Shown: positions 44,386 through 57,343, counted from the first letter of the stretch. The stretch is 64,000 nt of DNA from Dasypus novemcinctus (GCF_030445035.2 NC_080698.1:7178038-7242037), one strand, 5' to 3'. Numbers and translations: made by a program. Notes: a model not told the origin generated them from the sequence alone.

Positions 44386-46530
44386 AACCTTCTATTAATT
44401 AAAATGCACCATTCAGTGACTTCACCTATGTCTCTCTGTTCCTTTATTTCCAAGATCTGAAAAACAGGCAGAATCATAAGTTTTTGGGACCAGAGCATTA
44501 TTTTTCTACTAAGAATTACATTGCATTCTTTCATTCATATTGCTTTAATGTTCATACATATAATCTATTATGTAAATTACGTTTCCAAATTATCTATAAT
44601 ATTCAAAATATCATGTAAAACTTGTAATCACAATTTTCAAAGCTATATATTTCCACTAAGATGTACGTTCTACTTTACAACCTTTATTCATCTTTACATT
44701 TATATGAATAAAATTTTAAAAATAGTATCTCTAAAAGCAGCATATTTTAAAGATATATTTGGGGATATTATGTAACATGAAATTAATGATATATTAGTGC
44801 ATTTTTTTCATTTGTTTTTGCACAGAAAACTGATCATATTGAAACAAAATTTATATAAATTATACATAGACAATTTGTGTGAAAGACAACATTTTCCCCT
44901 TTTAATTATATTTTTTATTTGGCTATAAATATTATATACTTTGGCATGAAATAAAATTCTAAAATCATTCAAGTAGTACAACTAACAAATTATAATTACA
45001 TCTTTTAAATAGCTAAAAAAATTACAAACGGTTAAGTTTCAATTAAAGTGACCATTGCATTTTCCTACTCAACTCTTAACCTACTTCTCAAGTTCTTTTC
45101 ATTTGAAGCAATCCGTATAAACCAATGGTTTATAGAATGCTCTGCCTGTTCGACCTGTGCTTAAGATAACTTTGGAATTATGACTCAGCCCCTCAAAGAT
45201 AAAATATTGCCGTGATAACAGTAAATTTTTTAAGCGCATGCCTCTGGGGACAGACTAGCTCTTCAGACAAGAAAAAAATAACCATCACCCTTCATGTTTA
45301 CTCCAGCTGAACTTCAAAAAGTCCTGCCCTGTCGGAGGGAGCAGCTGGTCTATGAGCAGCCCCCGCCTTTCCCTGTGACCCACAAATAAACCTTGTGTTA
45401 GCCTGGTACCTGGGATGACAAACATGGGCTGACCCGCTCCAGGCAACACACGTGCCCAGGTGAAGAGCGCCGCCGACGCCGCGTCACTCCCTTACTCCCC
45501 GAGCATTTGTAACCGAGCTCAGGGGACGGTTGACAGTCTGCTAAACCATGTCCACTTTACTGCGCTGTGTGCGTGAGCCACGGGGAGCCAACGTGCACGG
45601 CGCAGCTCCCTTGCTTTCTTCTTTTTTCCACGCAGTGCCTGTGCGTGTCTGGCTTTTGCTGGCAACCCCAGCTGCTGCAAACCCTGAGCTCCGGGAGCCT
45701 CCGTGCAGGGAGACCCTGCCCTGGTGGGGACATGCAGCAAGCAGGGTGCTCACAGTTCGACAGCCCAACACTGTCCGATGTGGCAGCTGCATGTGGTTAT
45801 TTCAATTTAAAGGAAATAAAATCAGAAATTCGTTCTTCGGCTCCACCAGCCACCTTTCAAGTGCTCAAGAAGCACGTGCGTGTGTGTCAGCACAGACCGA
45901 GAACACGTCCATCTCTGCAGGAAGTTCCACCGGACAGCACTGGGAGAGACCACACGGGAGTCATACCAAATATAAATGTTCGTGACTGTGTGCCTGGTTG
46001 TCATTCTTACTCACAAAATGCTACTTGCTTATCTCCCAGAGTCACGGTCCTACTTCAGCCTAAGACACTGATATCAAGGTAGAGTTGGCTGGATGGCTCC
46101 TCCCCATCCGCGCCGTGATGGAGGAGTCCAACGTGTCAGGACCTCAGCTCTGCCGGGCGCACGCACGCCCGTGGGCTTCCTCTGGACTCACTTCTGCCGT
46201 GGGCATGGACTCCTGCAGAGCCCACGTGGGAGCCCTGCTGGAGGCTCGCCCTCGGGTGCCCGTCAGCCCCATCCTCACCCCAAACGGCCACCTGGGAAGG
46301 GGGAGATCCGGGGGCGGGAGCCCTGAGCAGCTCCTCTGCTCTTCGCTCAGCAGGTGGGGAGGTCCCAGGAACCCCGAGACACCCACTCGGCAGAAGACGA
46401 CTGTCCATACTGGCCATTCGCCGCTTCCCGTGGCCAGGCAGACTCTCACTCTCTCAGCCAGGGCCACCGACAGCGCCGGGCACCTCGCAGCCACCGCACG
46501 GGCGGACCTTCCAGCCCCCTCACTATCCGC
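44386..46530. other. Intergenic: AT-rich then mixed DNA
   Basis: 44.4-45.1 kb is strongly AT-rich and featureless. 45740-45960 looks like a short copy of the DNA repeat at 29.7-30.1 kb. Open frames at 45.5-46.7 kb lie on both strands and overlap, so I do not call them genes. Confidence 0.4.
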
Positions 46531-46539
46531 AAGGTCTGG

Positions 46540-46545
46540 TTTATT
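46540..46545 (-). terminator. Candidate LRRC2 polyadenylation signal
   Basis: AATAAA on the - strand about 520 bp past the LRRC2 stop codon, the nearest canonical hexamer I found. Usage is not shown by sequence. Confidence 0.3.
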
Positions 46546-47063
46546 CCTAGTCTCTCCCGTGGGCTTCAAGGGGAGCCTACACTCGCCAAAACACAACTTA
46601 AAAACCACAGACATGGCAGTCTGTAAGAACTCAGGGAAAATTCTTAGTAAACGGCATTAAAACTCTTTCAAAATAACAAAGAACTAGTTTCATTTGACTA
46701 GTCCAATATAAACGCTCTTTTTATATCCCCCCTTTTTCCCTTTCTTTTTAAAAACAATGCAATCAAAATTTGGTCTCTAAATCATAATTTTAAAAAATAT
46801 ACCTTTTCTAAACTATGAAATGGACAGTATTTGGAAATCTGTTTGTTCAAATGAACCCATAAATATCAATATATAAACCCATTTATCAATTCTCCAGCCT
46901 ATGGAGGGAGGTATTTATATATCTGAAATCTGAAAATCCTTTTTCCTAACAACTGTGACAGCGATTTCTAGACTTTGTCCTTGGCATTGGCCATTCTTAT
47001 ACATATCATGACCCATAACAGCTCTCAGGATGGTGAGATTTTGCAGTCCTCTGCCGGATGACA

Positions 47064-47113
47064 TTAAAGTTGAAGGCTGAAAGATACTTTCGTGGTGTAG
47101 CTGGGAACAGATT
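47064..47113 (-). CDS. LRRC2: LRRC2 last coding exon (50 nt)
   Basis: Too short to appear as a long frame, but certain from the match. The acceptor is tttctctttgttacag with a strong pyrimidine tract. The exon completes a split Glu codon and then encodes SVPSYTTKVSFSLQL and TAA (47066-47064), the conserved C-terminus of mammalian LRRC2. Its entry phase (2 bases needed) matches the exit of the exon at 49415. The 3' untranslated region extends to lower coordinates. Confidence 0.95.
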
Positions 47114-47587
47114 CTGTAACAAAGAGAAAAAATACAATCATTTTATTATGAAATGTAAATTTATGCCTTGGGCTATGTCAATATACAAATTATTACTACT
47201 TCATGTTTTAAACATAGAGGTAATGCCTTTATCACCATTGAGGCAGCACCATAAATATGCAGTCAAATTTTAGAGATGTTTAAATCTAGGATCGAACCAT
47301 TAACTCTTGTTCCTTTCCAGGTTTCCCAATTGACCTGAAACACACACACACACAGCTACTTTGGGATCCTGGAAACTCTATGACCCTATAGTAATCAAAG
47401 TTGACAAAACAGACGGGTGTGGCCAAGGACTTGGTGCTGTGGGTGCCAGATGGAAAGGGGCAGGGTTCATAGAAGCTTGGTAGCTCCTAAACCAAGCATG
47501 GCGTCAGGAAGTAAGACTTCGCTCAGTCCTACTCCTGCTAGTTACAGCTCACTCTTTCCCATCTAAGCCAAATTTTATCAAAGGATG

Positions 47588-47798
47588 GTCTAGACCAGGT
47601 GTTCTTAACCAGGGATCTGGGACCTTGAATTGAAATTAAAAAAAAACATTATTCTTACGGGGACATGTTGGCATGGGTGTGATATATTTATTAAATACTA
47701 CACAGTACAGTGTGGACTTAATAAGGGGTCCGTAGTTTTCACCTTGACTGGCAAAGGGGTCTGTAGAAGAAAAAAGGTTAAGAACCCCTGGTCTAGAC
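47588..47798. mobile_element. Short non-autonomous hAT element with intact ends
   Basis: The 195-bp element at 47596-47790 has 15-bp terminal inverted repeats: CAGGTGTTCTTAACC on the left and CAGGGGTTCTTAACC as the complement of the right end. A perfect 8-bp target duplication gtctagac lies at 47588-47595 and 47791-47798. Eight-base duplications and CAG...CTG ends are the hAT hallmark. It lies in the LRRC2 3' flank or last intron zone and has no coding capacity. Confidence 0.9.
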
Positions 47799-47799
47799 C

Positions 47800-47945
47800 A
47801 ACAGTTCTCAAAGGAGGCGCTCAGACCCTCGTCACCAGCCGCACCTGAGAACGTGGCAGACCTGCCCTACCCCAGACCTGCCGGGTCAGGGACGCCGAGG
47901 GCGCCTCCAGGCGGCTCTGACGCCCACGACAGCCTGAGGACCACC
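47800..47945 (+). mobile_element. MER5A-like hAT fragment
   Basis: 'acagttctcaaaggaggcgc', 'cgcacctgagaacgtggcag' and 'ctgccctaccccagacctgc' followed by 'cctgaggaccacc' match the MER5A layout. It abuts the preceding hAT element. Confidence 0.6.
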
Positions 47946-49414
47946 AAGGGCTCTGCTTCCTCATCATTCCTGAATCACCCGTGAGGACTGGCTAAATCCA
48001 CCCTTTCTTCCTGATGGCCCTGGACTCTGACTCAAACATTGGTCTGACGGGGAAAGAGAGAACAGAGGGAAGACACCGCAATAAAGTAAAGAGAAGGGAT
48101 TCTCCCAAACTTGAAAGCATATGCCCTCCCCTACAGAGGTTGAGCTTATCAAAAGAAATGGCCGTTTCTGCAGGTCAAAACCAGCCAAATATTAATATCA
48201 TTTGGTTCATGCTAAAATAAATATATGAAGGATAAAATTATTACAATTATGTAGAAATAAATTCAAAATCTATCATCACTAACTTTTAAAAACAAATGAT
48301 TTTATTGCTGGCCACCACAAAGATCCAAAACGTAACGCCTAGTTTCTAATTCTTTCCTGTATTTTCACATAACAGTTCTGAAGTATAATCATAAATAAAA
48401 TAAGACAAAACAATAAAACTTTTGCAAGAGGAAAACGATACAACCCAAAGATAAGTTTTGACAAATAAATGGTTCTGGTATTTCTGTTTCATGTCGAGCG
48501 TAACTTTCCTTAACTGAATTTTTAAAACTTCACAAGTAAACGGCAGTTTTCCCGTTAATGTCATTGAACTCTCTGAATATCCGAATGTTAAGTAAACATC
48601 TTCAGACAGCTTGTCATGAGGGAGAAGTATGTCCATGTGCACATTTTCTAAGGGTTACAGAGGGAACTGGCACCGGGGCCAGCACCGCCTCCTCCCTACA
48701 TCCACAGACAGAACATTTCTCTGTCAGGTCTGCACTGAGCTTATAAAAAAAAATTTTTTTTTAAAGACATGAAATATTAAGCGGTAACTTCCAGGTGTCC
48801 ACAGAGAGGAGATGGTGGTTCCAAGAGCAAAGACCTGCCGATGCCTCTGTCCTGTGCGTGTGCTTCTGACGGGAGGGGACTCGAGCTTCTGGAACACCGT
48901 CAGGATTGCTCATCTCCTTTGAAAAAGGTCCTGCCCACCCTTCCTGGGGTACTTGGCCCTCCCGTGCTCCTGCTGCCACCACCCTGAGGAAGCCAAACTA
49001 AATGCATCTACTTACGAATCTGCCATCTGGTGGTTTTCCTTTTGTGGCTTTTTTTTTCAAAAATTGAATTTAAATGGATTTCTAAAGCTGAATCTTATTT
49101 TCCCATTAACTTAGAAAACAGTTCTGTCAAGATTAGTTTAGTTGGAAACGCACGCTCACCTTAAGTATGGGTTTCCCAGCCTGCCACTTAGTCGACGACG
49201 TAGCGAGCGTTCAAGGGCACGAGGAGAGTCTGGTATTTTCAGGACACGTGGCATGGTTTTGTGGGTGCGGTAAATGGGAGAATCCTGTACAAAGTTAAGT
49301 AACCTGCCATCTGGCCAATGAACCTTCCGTCAGTTTGACTTCTATCAATAAATGTGCTGCATGTGTGAAAGGACCTCTACACACCGATTTTAAATAGGTT
49401 TAAGAGTAACCCAC

Positions 49415-49551
49415 CTCTTTCTTTAAGATCTTCGATGTAGGCTTTCATGAATTCTTTATCAAAATGATGGCGATCTCGTTCACTTTCCGGCATTTCGTCA
49501 CCATCTTGACGCTGGGTGTTATCGATAGGGTTGTCCATAAGGCTTACAAAT
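49415..49551 (-). CDS. LRRC2: LRRC2 penultimate coding exon
   Basis: 137 nt, with acceptor cttgaatag| at 49552/49553 and donor g|gtgggt at 49414. It encodes [15 protein letters not shown], then an acidic stretch, then [18 protein letters not shown]. This is the non-LRR C-terminal region of LRRC2. The entry codon is shared with the exon at 55694 (AA|A, Lys) and the exit codon with the last exon (G|AA, Glu), so the phases are fully consistent. Confidence 0.95.
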
Positions 49552-50744
49552 CTATTCAAGAAAGTATGGAAAGTCGCACGTTCTTACCAGTGCCTTCGTG
49601 GTACTGAAGCCCAAGCTCGCATCCTTCAAAGTCACCGTTGACCGCGTAGTATCAGAATTATTAGCACTGTCAGTGGAACTGCACAGCAGGATTCCGCAGG
49701 GCCGAGCCCGCGTGAGCGCATCCTAGGCACATGAGGGCAGGGGCCGGGAGGGACGAGGACGGTTTCTTTCAGGCAGATCTTTAAAAGTGAACAATATCTG
49801 GTAATGTTTGAATATTAGAATCAATTGATGACATCAGACTTTAAAAGGATGTGGTTAAATTAAAAAGGACCCAGAGAAAATCCCCACAGAGAAGTTCTTT
49901 AAAGATGAACTATTGCTATGGGAAAAAAAAAAAAAAAATTCAAAGGGGAGACACTTAAAATTGCACTTGATCTTCCATCCTCACAATTTTGAAAGATGTT
50001 CTGATGTGAAGGATGGAATAATTATTTCAATTCACAACAGGAAATCTCTCGAGTAGTCTTTGGATACATTTGAAGGGCCTGCTGTTCTGGGGTGCAAGCA
50101 TTGTAAAAAGAGTCCGTACATAAGGAGGATATGAGCCGTATTTGCATGTGTGTGTCGCTCACAGCTCACTTTCCTCTCATTTAATTTAATGATTAAACAC
50201 AGAGAAAGTAAAAAAAGTTTTGTCTTATGTAGACAAACCCATTCAACTTTTCCTTTGTGATTTTTTTCATTGAATTTGTTTACCATCCTTTCCTATACAG
50301 AAATAAGAAATACACCTGTATTTTACCATCTTTTAGATGCTTAAGTCAAAGTACTCACTGTGCATATTTAAAAATTCAAGTAGTGCAAACTTGCTTTTTC
50401 TTTCTTTCGCAGGAGCCCCCACCCCACCCCCTGGCTCCTGAGTGCAGTGGCGCCTCCTTCCCTCTCGGCTCACACTGCTGGCCCCTGGCCTACCAGTTTT
50501 GAACATCCTTTGGCTTCTGGCAATGATGGATGAGCATCTCACCTCTTTGCGCCTTCTCCACCTTTACACTCACAGTGGTCCTATCACTACTTTCACTTAC
50601 TCTATTTGAAAAAAATTTTACTTTAAGACAAATAATTTCCTGGTCAATGAGTGAAGGTATCCCAACTGGTGTCTTCAGTTCCCCAAAATTCCCACCTCCC
50701 AATTTTTAGCTATTCTTTCTCTTTTTTTTATGGCTTACATTACG

Positions 50745-51010
50745 GTTTATATTTTAGACTGTACCCATTACAGCTATTCTTTTACTTTTTTAACATTTTA
50801 TATTGCAAGTTTTCAAACATTCAGAAAATATGGAAAACGTGGGCAGTGAACACCCAGGTACCCACGACCTAGATTCTGCACTTAGCGTCGCCGCTTCGTA
50901 CTTGCTCTAGCACACACCCCTCCATCTGCCATCCTTCCAGCTCTCTGTCGAGCCATCGTTTGTGGACGTATTTCAAGGCACACGGTAGACATCATGCACC
51001 TTTACTTTTA
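50745..51010. repeat. Ancient interspersed repeat in LRRC2 intron
   Basis: 'ttgcaagttttcaaacattc', 'gtgaacacccaggtacccac' and 'tatttcaaggcacacggtag' resemble a widespread old mammalian repeat, probably L1-related. Family not certain. Confidence 0.4.
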
Positions 51011-51267
51011 CATTGTTAAGGGCAGTAGCACTCCCATTCTGATCTGTAATTAGATTTAAATTTTCTAATCCTTCTGCAATTTGTTTCTAACCTAGAAAAT
51101 CAATAAACAATATTTACATTGTGACAACATACAGACTTCTCTTCAAAGTGTATGATGACTGAATTTCCTTTGTCTATATAGATCTTTTTTTTCCATTTTT
51201 CATTTGCCTTTCTACTGCTCTACAATTGATTTTTCTCAAATCATTTATATTTAAAAATTCTCCCTCT

Positions 51268-51735
51268 GTGGTGGTTTGTCACTTTATGTACCCCAGAAAA
51301 TCATGTTCTTAAAGCTAACCCACTCCTGTGGGTGTGAACCCACTGTAAGTAGGACCTTTTGATGAGGCTACTTCAGTAAAGGCATGCTTAGAGGGGGTTT
51401 TAATCCTCTCTCTGGAGTCCTTCATAAGCAGGATGAACACAGAGAAAGAGCGAGAGCAAGAGAGCGCGCAAGCCATGGAAGCAAGAAGCTGAAAGCAATA
51501 AACCCTGAAAAAGAAGCAAAAGACCAGCAGGTGCAGCCATGTGCCCTGCCATGTGGCAGAGTGAAAGACCGCGGCAGCTGGTGTTCAAGAAGGAAGCACC
51601 GCCCGATGGCACCTTGATTTGGACATTTTTCTCAGTCTCGAAACTATAAGCTTGTAAGCTAACAAATTCCCACTGTTAAAAGACAACCCATTTTATGGTA
51701 CCTGCTTTTGACAACCTAGCAAACAAAAACATATT
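51268..51735. repeat. LTR-like interspersed repeat in LRRC2 intron
   Basis: Starts near 'gtggtggtttgtcactttatgtacccc' and contains 'ccactcctgtgggtgtgaac' and 'catgtgccctgccatgtggc'. It ends in 'ggtacctgcttttgacaacc'. The layout recalls LTR-type repeats, but I cannot assign the family. Confidence 0.4.
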
Positions 51736-51749
51736 CTCCAAGCACATTC

Positions 51750-52790
51750 TCTGCCTCTTCTTTTTCCTAAGAGCTCTCACTCCCGGGGCCCTCCATCCTG
51801 CTGCTCAGTCTTGAGGGGCTGCTCTTTAGGATGCTGCTCATCGGCCCGGGGGCAATGCTCCTGCCAGCTGTCCTGGGGCAGATCCACTATTTCCTGCACC
51901 TTCTGTTTTACTCTTTCTTGGTTTATGCCCTTGTTTCAGGGAAGCACATCCTCATAACTTCTAGGAAAGGGTCAGAGGCAAATTTTCTGAGCCTCTATGT
52001 ATCTGAAAATGTGTATATTTTATCCTCACCCTGGATTGGTGGGTTGGCCAGGTATAGAATTCTAGACTGAAAATGTCTCCCTCAGAGCAGGTGGAGACAC
52101 TGTTCCGTCATCTTCCAGAAGCCAATGTTATCACTGTTGCTTGATGCCAGTCTGACACTTGTGGTTTCTTTCTTGAAGCTTTTGGGAATTCCTTCTAAAG
52201 TTTCATTTCCAAAAGTCCATAATGTGCTAAGTGTGGATGTTTTTCCATTTTGCAGGGTACTCTACAAGAACTAGAGACTGGTTTGCTACAGTTCTGGAAA
52301 ATGATTTTATGTTATTTATCTAAACTTTCTCTCATGCTCACTCTTTCTGGAATTCCTATATATATATACATATTTTTTTTTTCAGTTTCTTATTTTGAAA
52401 TGTCCGTAGAGTCACAGGAAGCTGCAAAGTAGTACATAAAACCCTCTACACCTTTTATCCGCTATTGAGCATTATTTTGAATTTCCTTGGTTGAGAATCT
52501 CTATTTTTTGTCTCTTCACTTCTCCCCTTTTCTCCCATCTCCTCCTCCCCTCCCATTTTTCCCTCTCCCTCTATTTTTGTTTCTGGGAATTATGTTCAGC
52601 TTTATCTTCCAAACTTTCCATTCAGTATTTGTCTGTTCTTATTTTGGTTTGCTTTTATTTTTATTTTTTATTGTTTGTTTTTCTACCACCCTTGTAAATT
52701 ACCAAGAATTTCTACTTGGTTTCTTTTCCATCATTTTGTTGTTTAAAGCATGCAATATCTTCTAAATTTTCTCTTAGATACCAATGGGGG
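51750..52790 (-). mobile_element. Antisense old L1-type LINE fragment in LRRC2 intron
   Basis: 'tggattggtgggttggccag', 'tatagaattctagactgaaa' and 'cttctaaatttt...ctttatcttccaaactttcc' are in the order of the reverse complement of an ancient L1/HAL1-like 3' region. No frame survives. Confidence 0.5.
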
Positions 52791-52991
52791 GATTGTTTTG
52801 TGATTTTTTTTCCTTTTCCTACCTGATATCTACCTTTGTGTTATATCTTTTGACCACAATTCCACATGGACAACTTTTTCCAATTATTGGGTCAGGCGTG
52901 GCAATGCCTTTATATTTGAGAATGAGGCAACAAAAAACGTTGCCAGGCCCCCTGTGCATGGGGCAGTGCTTGCCAACGGGAAACCCTCACG

Positions 52992-53525
52992 GTGGGTGTA
53001 GCAGTTGGATAATAGTGATGAACTCCAAAAAGAAATATTGGATTATGTTTGTAAACTGATCTTTTCCTCTGAGCATATGAGATTATATTGGATTCTTGTG
53101 GCAGTAGGGCATTGAGTACCCGCCCCTTGGCGGGTGGGGACTCTCAGATAAAAGGCAGGGCAAAGGACAGAGTTGAGGGTTTTGATGTTGGGGATTTTTG
53201 ATCCTAGAATTTGATGCAGAAGCCTTAAGCTGGAGCCCTGGGAAGTAAGCTCACAGAGGAAGGAGAAGCAAGTCCCAGGAAGAGAAGAACACTGAGCCCA
53301 AAGAGAAGCAAGTCCCAGGAACATAGGAACCCAGGAAGTCTGAGCCCTCACAGATATCAACAGCCATCTTGCTCCAATATGGGGAAATAAGACTTTGGCA
53401 AGGGAACTTATGCTTTATGGCCTGGTATCTGTTTAGTTCCTACCTCAAATAAATATCTTTTATAAAAACCAACCAATTTCTGGTATTTTGCATCAAGCAC
53501 CCCTTTGGCTGACTGACACAGTGGG
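52992..53525 (-). mobile_element. Solo LTR with 5-bp target duplication
   Basis: The element at 52997-53520 starts TGTGTCAGTCAGCC and ends GCTACA in - sense. It is flanked by a perfect gtggg repeat at 52992-52996 and 53521-53525. It is the same family as 27273-27948: both share the tttataaa...tatttatttg block near the start, gcaagatggc, and a ccccacc...gggg segment. No internal provirus remains. Confidence 0.85.
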
Positions 53526-55693
53526 CATCACTCAGGCAGGGGGCTAGTCAGCCCCCTGGGGATTCTGCAGACACAAAGCTGGGGTCTTTTCTCTAGAGTC
53601 ATCCTAGAGCAAAGCTCAGGCTTCTGGTCTGGGGGCGAAGACTGCAGGCTGCTGAGTGCTCCAACCATTGGAATCAGGGAGGAAGTGGGAGGGAGGAGTT
53701 TCCAGTTTATACGAAAACCTTCTGGAATAGCGTTCCCCTGCTCGCTCCATCGTTGTGGGTTTGTATATTTTTTTATTCTTTTCCTCTCGATTTAATGGGA
53801 TCTCAAGAGGGATAGGTGTAAAATACCTGGTCAATCCACCAATCTACCACAGTTACCACGGTGGTAACATTTCTTATTCTTTTGGTATTTCCTTGTTGTA
53901 TTTAATTTGAGACTTTGATCTAGATTTTTCTGTTTATACTATAAAGTGCAGAACATGTGTTATCTTTTTTCTAACTAGCCAATTTCCTAAATACAGTATT
54001 AAATCATTCATATGATTGATTTAATCTGGCTTATGAAAATCCCCATATCATGTATTTGGATCTATTTCAGGACAGCTATTCTGTTTCAATACTTCATCTG
54101 CAAATCACTGTCTGTTACAAACATCATTTTGATCATTACACTTTTTAAATGCATACTAACTCTCTATAAGGCAAGTTATATCACATTACTCTTGTTTTCT
54201 AAAATAACCCTTGCTGTGCAAGCTTTTTTCCTTTCGGATATAATTTCCAATCAGTTTTCAAGTTCCAAAAAGAAATTCTGTTGGAATCATATTACACTTA
54301 AGTGTTAATTTTTGGAAGAAGTCACATTTTTCCTGTCTTTCCATCCAGAAAGGACACAGTATGTCTTTCCATACACTCAAGACTTCCTTGATCTCCTTCA
54401 GGAAGACTTTCTAGTTCCCTTCATATCAGAGAACTATTTTTCTTTAAGATTTTTCCCGGAAATGTTCTATTTTAACATAATTTTCTGACAATTTTTCTTC
54501 AGATCATTTCTAAGAAATCAGGAAACTATTAAATTTTTATGCAAACTGAGCTCTAGCCTTTTTTTATGGAACATTTATTAATTCAAAGAGCTTTCAATTG
54601 AGTCTCTTAGATTTCAAAGTCCTACAATGTATCCTGTAAACTGACTTTAATTACCTGGACAAGAGTCACAATTAAAGCCTGGCCGGAGCGTCTTTCCCTC
54701 CCTTTCTGGACACAAGGCTTGCCAGGACTGCTCCTGGTACCCGGTCGTGGAGGGGCCCCGGGTGGGCCCAGCCAGCCCTCCCCCAGCAGGCCTCTGCTCA
54801 CCCACACACTCCTGAACAGCCAAGGGCAGGGTCGGCCCTTCCAGTGGAAGGAGCAGCGGGGAGAGGGAGGAGCCATCTTACACCCCTACTAATCTCGTAC
54901 TGGTATAGGAATGGATTTGGCTTCTCTCTTTGCAACACTGAAATCTCTATTTCTCCAGGCTTATTACAAGCATCGGAAGGTAAAGACCTACGTTATGATG
55001 GACTAAGCATCTGCCACAGGAAAACTGAGGATTAGGGAAATACTTCCCCTGTGGGTTCAACTAGCAACTGGGGTTCCAGGCAGATGGTCCGGGACACAGT
55101 AAGGAAGGGGCGCTCACTGCTCAGCTTCGCCTGAGGCGCCGAGCCACCGGGATGGGCCCCCAGGGCCCCCAGGGCCTGAGGACAGAGGTGGTGGGAGAAG
55201 AGCCAAGGCCCGACATTCTGGCAGGACGAGCCTCCTCGGCTGCCTTGGGGTCGGCCCGCGGCGGTGTGGAGCTGCATCTCTTCAATCCCACCTCAAGGAA
55301 GGAAAGACTCCAATTTCTCACCCCAGACTGCAGCCCGTCTGTACTGCATCTGCACGGGTGTCCCGGGCGGTGGCTCCCTGACAGTGAGGCAACCAGGGAA
55401 GAGCCCTGCCACAGCCACTGACCCCTCCAGCCAGCCTTGAGGTCACGCCGGTGGAGAGAGTGCTGGGCCCTCAGACCCGGGGCCCGGGAACAGGCCAGTA
55501 AGTAATATTTATCCCTAAATCCTCCCTTCCCCTCACTGTCTGCCCAAAACTTCAAAATACCATAAAACATTCACCAGAACTTCCGGGAACTGGGATCAGA
55601 TCCTCCAAGGAAGAGCCCAGTCCAGTCCCGAGATGTCTCCAGGCTCCAGTGCTGCTCAGCCCTCACCTGGTGCCTGGGCGTGCCTCGACTTAC

Positions 55694-55849
55694 TTGAGCG
55701 GGGTGGACGAGTCACAAAGGGCAGTTGGGAGCTCCACCAAATGGTCCCCGCTGACGACGATCAAGGAGAGCTGCTTCAGGTTGAGCAAGGCGCGAGGAAG
55801 ATAGGTCAGCTTGTTTTTATACAGGAGAAAGGTCTGCAGTGCTTCTAGT
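55694..55849 (-). CDS. LRRC2: LRRC2 coding exon (LRR region, third from last)
   Basis: 156 nt, with acceptor gtcctcttag| and donor |gtaagt. It encodes [18 protein letters not shown], then [22 protein letters not shown], then [10 protein letters not shown], that is two to three leucine-rich repeats (LxxLxLxxN spacing with an LP turn). Entry and exit phases match the neighbouring exons at 57198 and 49415. The whole exon aligns with mammalian LRRC2 without gaps by recollection. Confidence 0.96.
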
Positions 55850-57197
55850 CTAAGAGGACATAAAAGGGATTACAACACAAGCATTTAGCTCCACAGCTAG
55901 GAAACCCAACATGACTTACAAAGAAGTCCCAACAGGAAACCCCTACCTAGCTTATATGTACATATATATACGACCCCTATGAGAATAATCTCACTTCAAA
56001 TATTCAATAAAGTCAGGCCGGGCAACACAATTAAAGAAAAAAATGTATTGACTTAACTGCCAATTGCTTATGAAGACACAGATTCATCAGCAGGACAAGT
56101 AAATTGCATGATACACTGTAGGCTTTGGTGGGGCCTCAAAAACCAGTGTCTCCCTCCCTCTAAACCGTTTCCCACATTCCCAAGGATTAAGGGGCCCTGG
56201 AAAGAAATCAGACTAGAGTTGGAAGAAGGATAAACAGATTCTAGCAAAATATTGCCTTTTCTACACGTGCAAAGCACAGTTCTTCTTTTCCTATCATATT
56301 TTGTAACTTAAGGAAAAAACCTGCAGTGAAAACAAAAAAATATCCTCCCGGTTCGGTTTATTCTGCTTTCCATTTTATCCTAACTCATTGGCGCCCTCTT
56401 CTGGTTTTCTTTTACTATTTGCAAAATCTTGACTGATCCCATATTTCATAAGTTCCGTGTTTCAAACTAAAGCAATTCCCACATTGTCTCACGAGCCCGG
56501 GGAGCACTGGCATACACCCCAGGTACCAGAGGAGAGGCGGGCTTAGAGCGGGCAGTCAGGTGTAGACCTTCTGAACTAGCTTAGAAAGTTTAGAAAGCAG
56601 ACCCTGGACTCCGGGAAGCCAGAGAGCTCGCTTTGGTCATCACCTTAAAAGCAACCCGCCTTCTGGGCCTGCTGTCCTGCAGCCAAGTCATATTTGTGGG
56701 ATTTTCAAATAAGGGAATGACTGAATCTTACACGATTTGGGGCAACAATTGTTATTTACACATGAAATAGCTATGAAGATAAAATTTGGAAGCATATCCA
56801 TTTTGTTTGAAAGAGTATGCAGATACCAATAAACAAAACTAACAGAAATTCCCCTCAAGGATATTCTAAACATAGGGTGACACGTTTCGCTCCTTCTGTA
56901 ATAAATTCACTCTTCTTCTTCTGTGGAGAGTAAAGGATTCCACTGAGGAATGACGCGAGCTGCACTTCCCCGAGATGACCAAGCCACGTTCAAACGCACG
57001 GACTCGTGCCCGTGTGGGCTGCTCAGAGGAAGCCGCCTCATTCTACGTGGAACCAAACTAACGCTCTGGAAAAATGGACCCTTGGAGATCAAAGAGAATC
57101 GGTTTCAAGGAACATTCACACCTTCTGCAGGTTTAAAACGCTACACTTGGGGCGGCAGCAGCTGCCCCGGCCCCCGCTGCGGAGTGCGAGCAGCTAC

Positions 57198-57343
57198 CTG
57201 TCTATATCTTGCGGCAGGTCGTCCAGGTCGTTGCTGCTCACATCCAACCACTGCAAGTTCGGCATCCGCAGGACGCAGACCGGGACACTGGAAAACTTGT
57301 TTACGGAGATATCGACAAATGTCGCGCGCTTCAAGTTACTTAA
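57198..57343 (-). CDS. LRRC2: LRRC2 coding exon (LRR region, fourth from last)
   Basis: 146 nt, with acceptor attcctttctag| and donor ag|gtagct. It encodes [20 protein letters not shown], then [20 protein letters not shown]. The LRR consensus positions (L, L, N, L) are clear. Entry is in phase 0 from the exon at 62724. It exits after two bases of an Arg codon completed in the next exon. Confidence 0.96.

Noticed and set aside
45567-46660. 171- and 191-codon + strand frames
   Set aside because: Overlapping frames on both strands, part of the first over a DNA-repeat fragment, no splice or family support.
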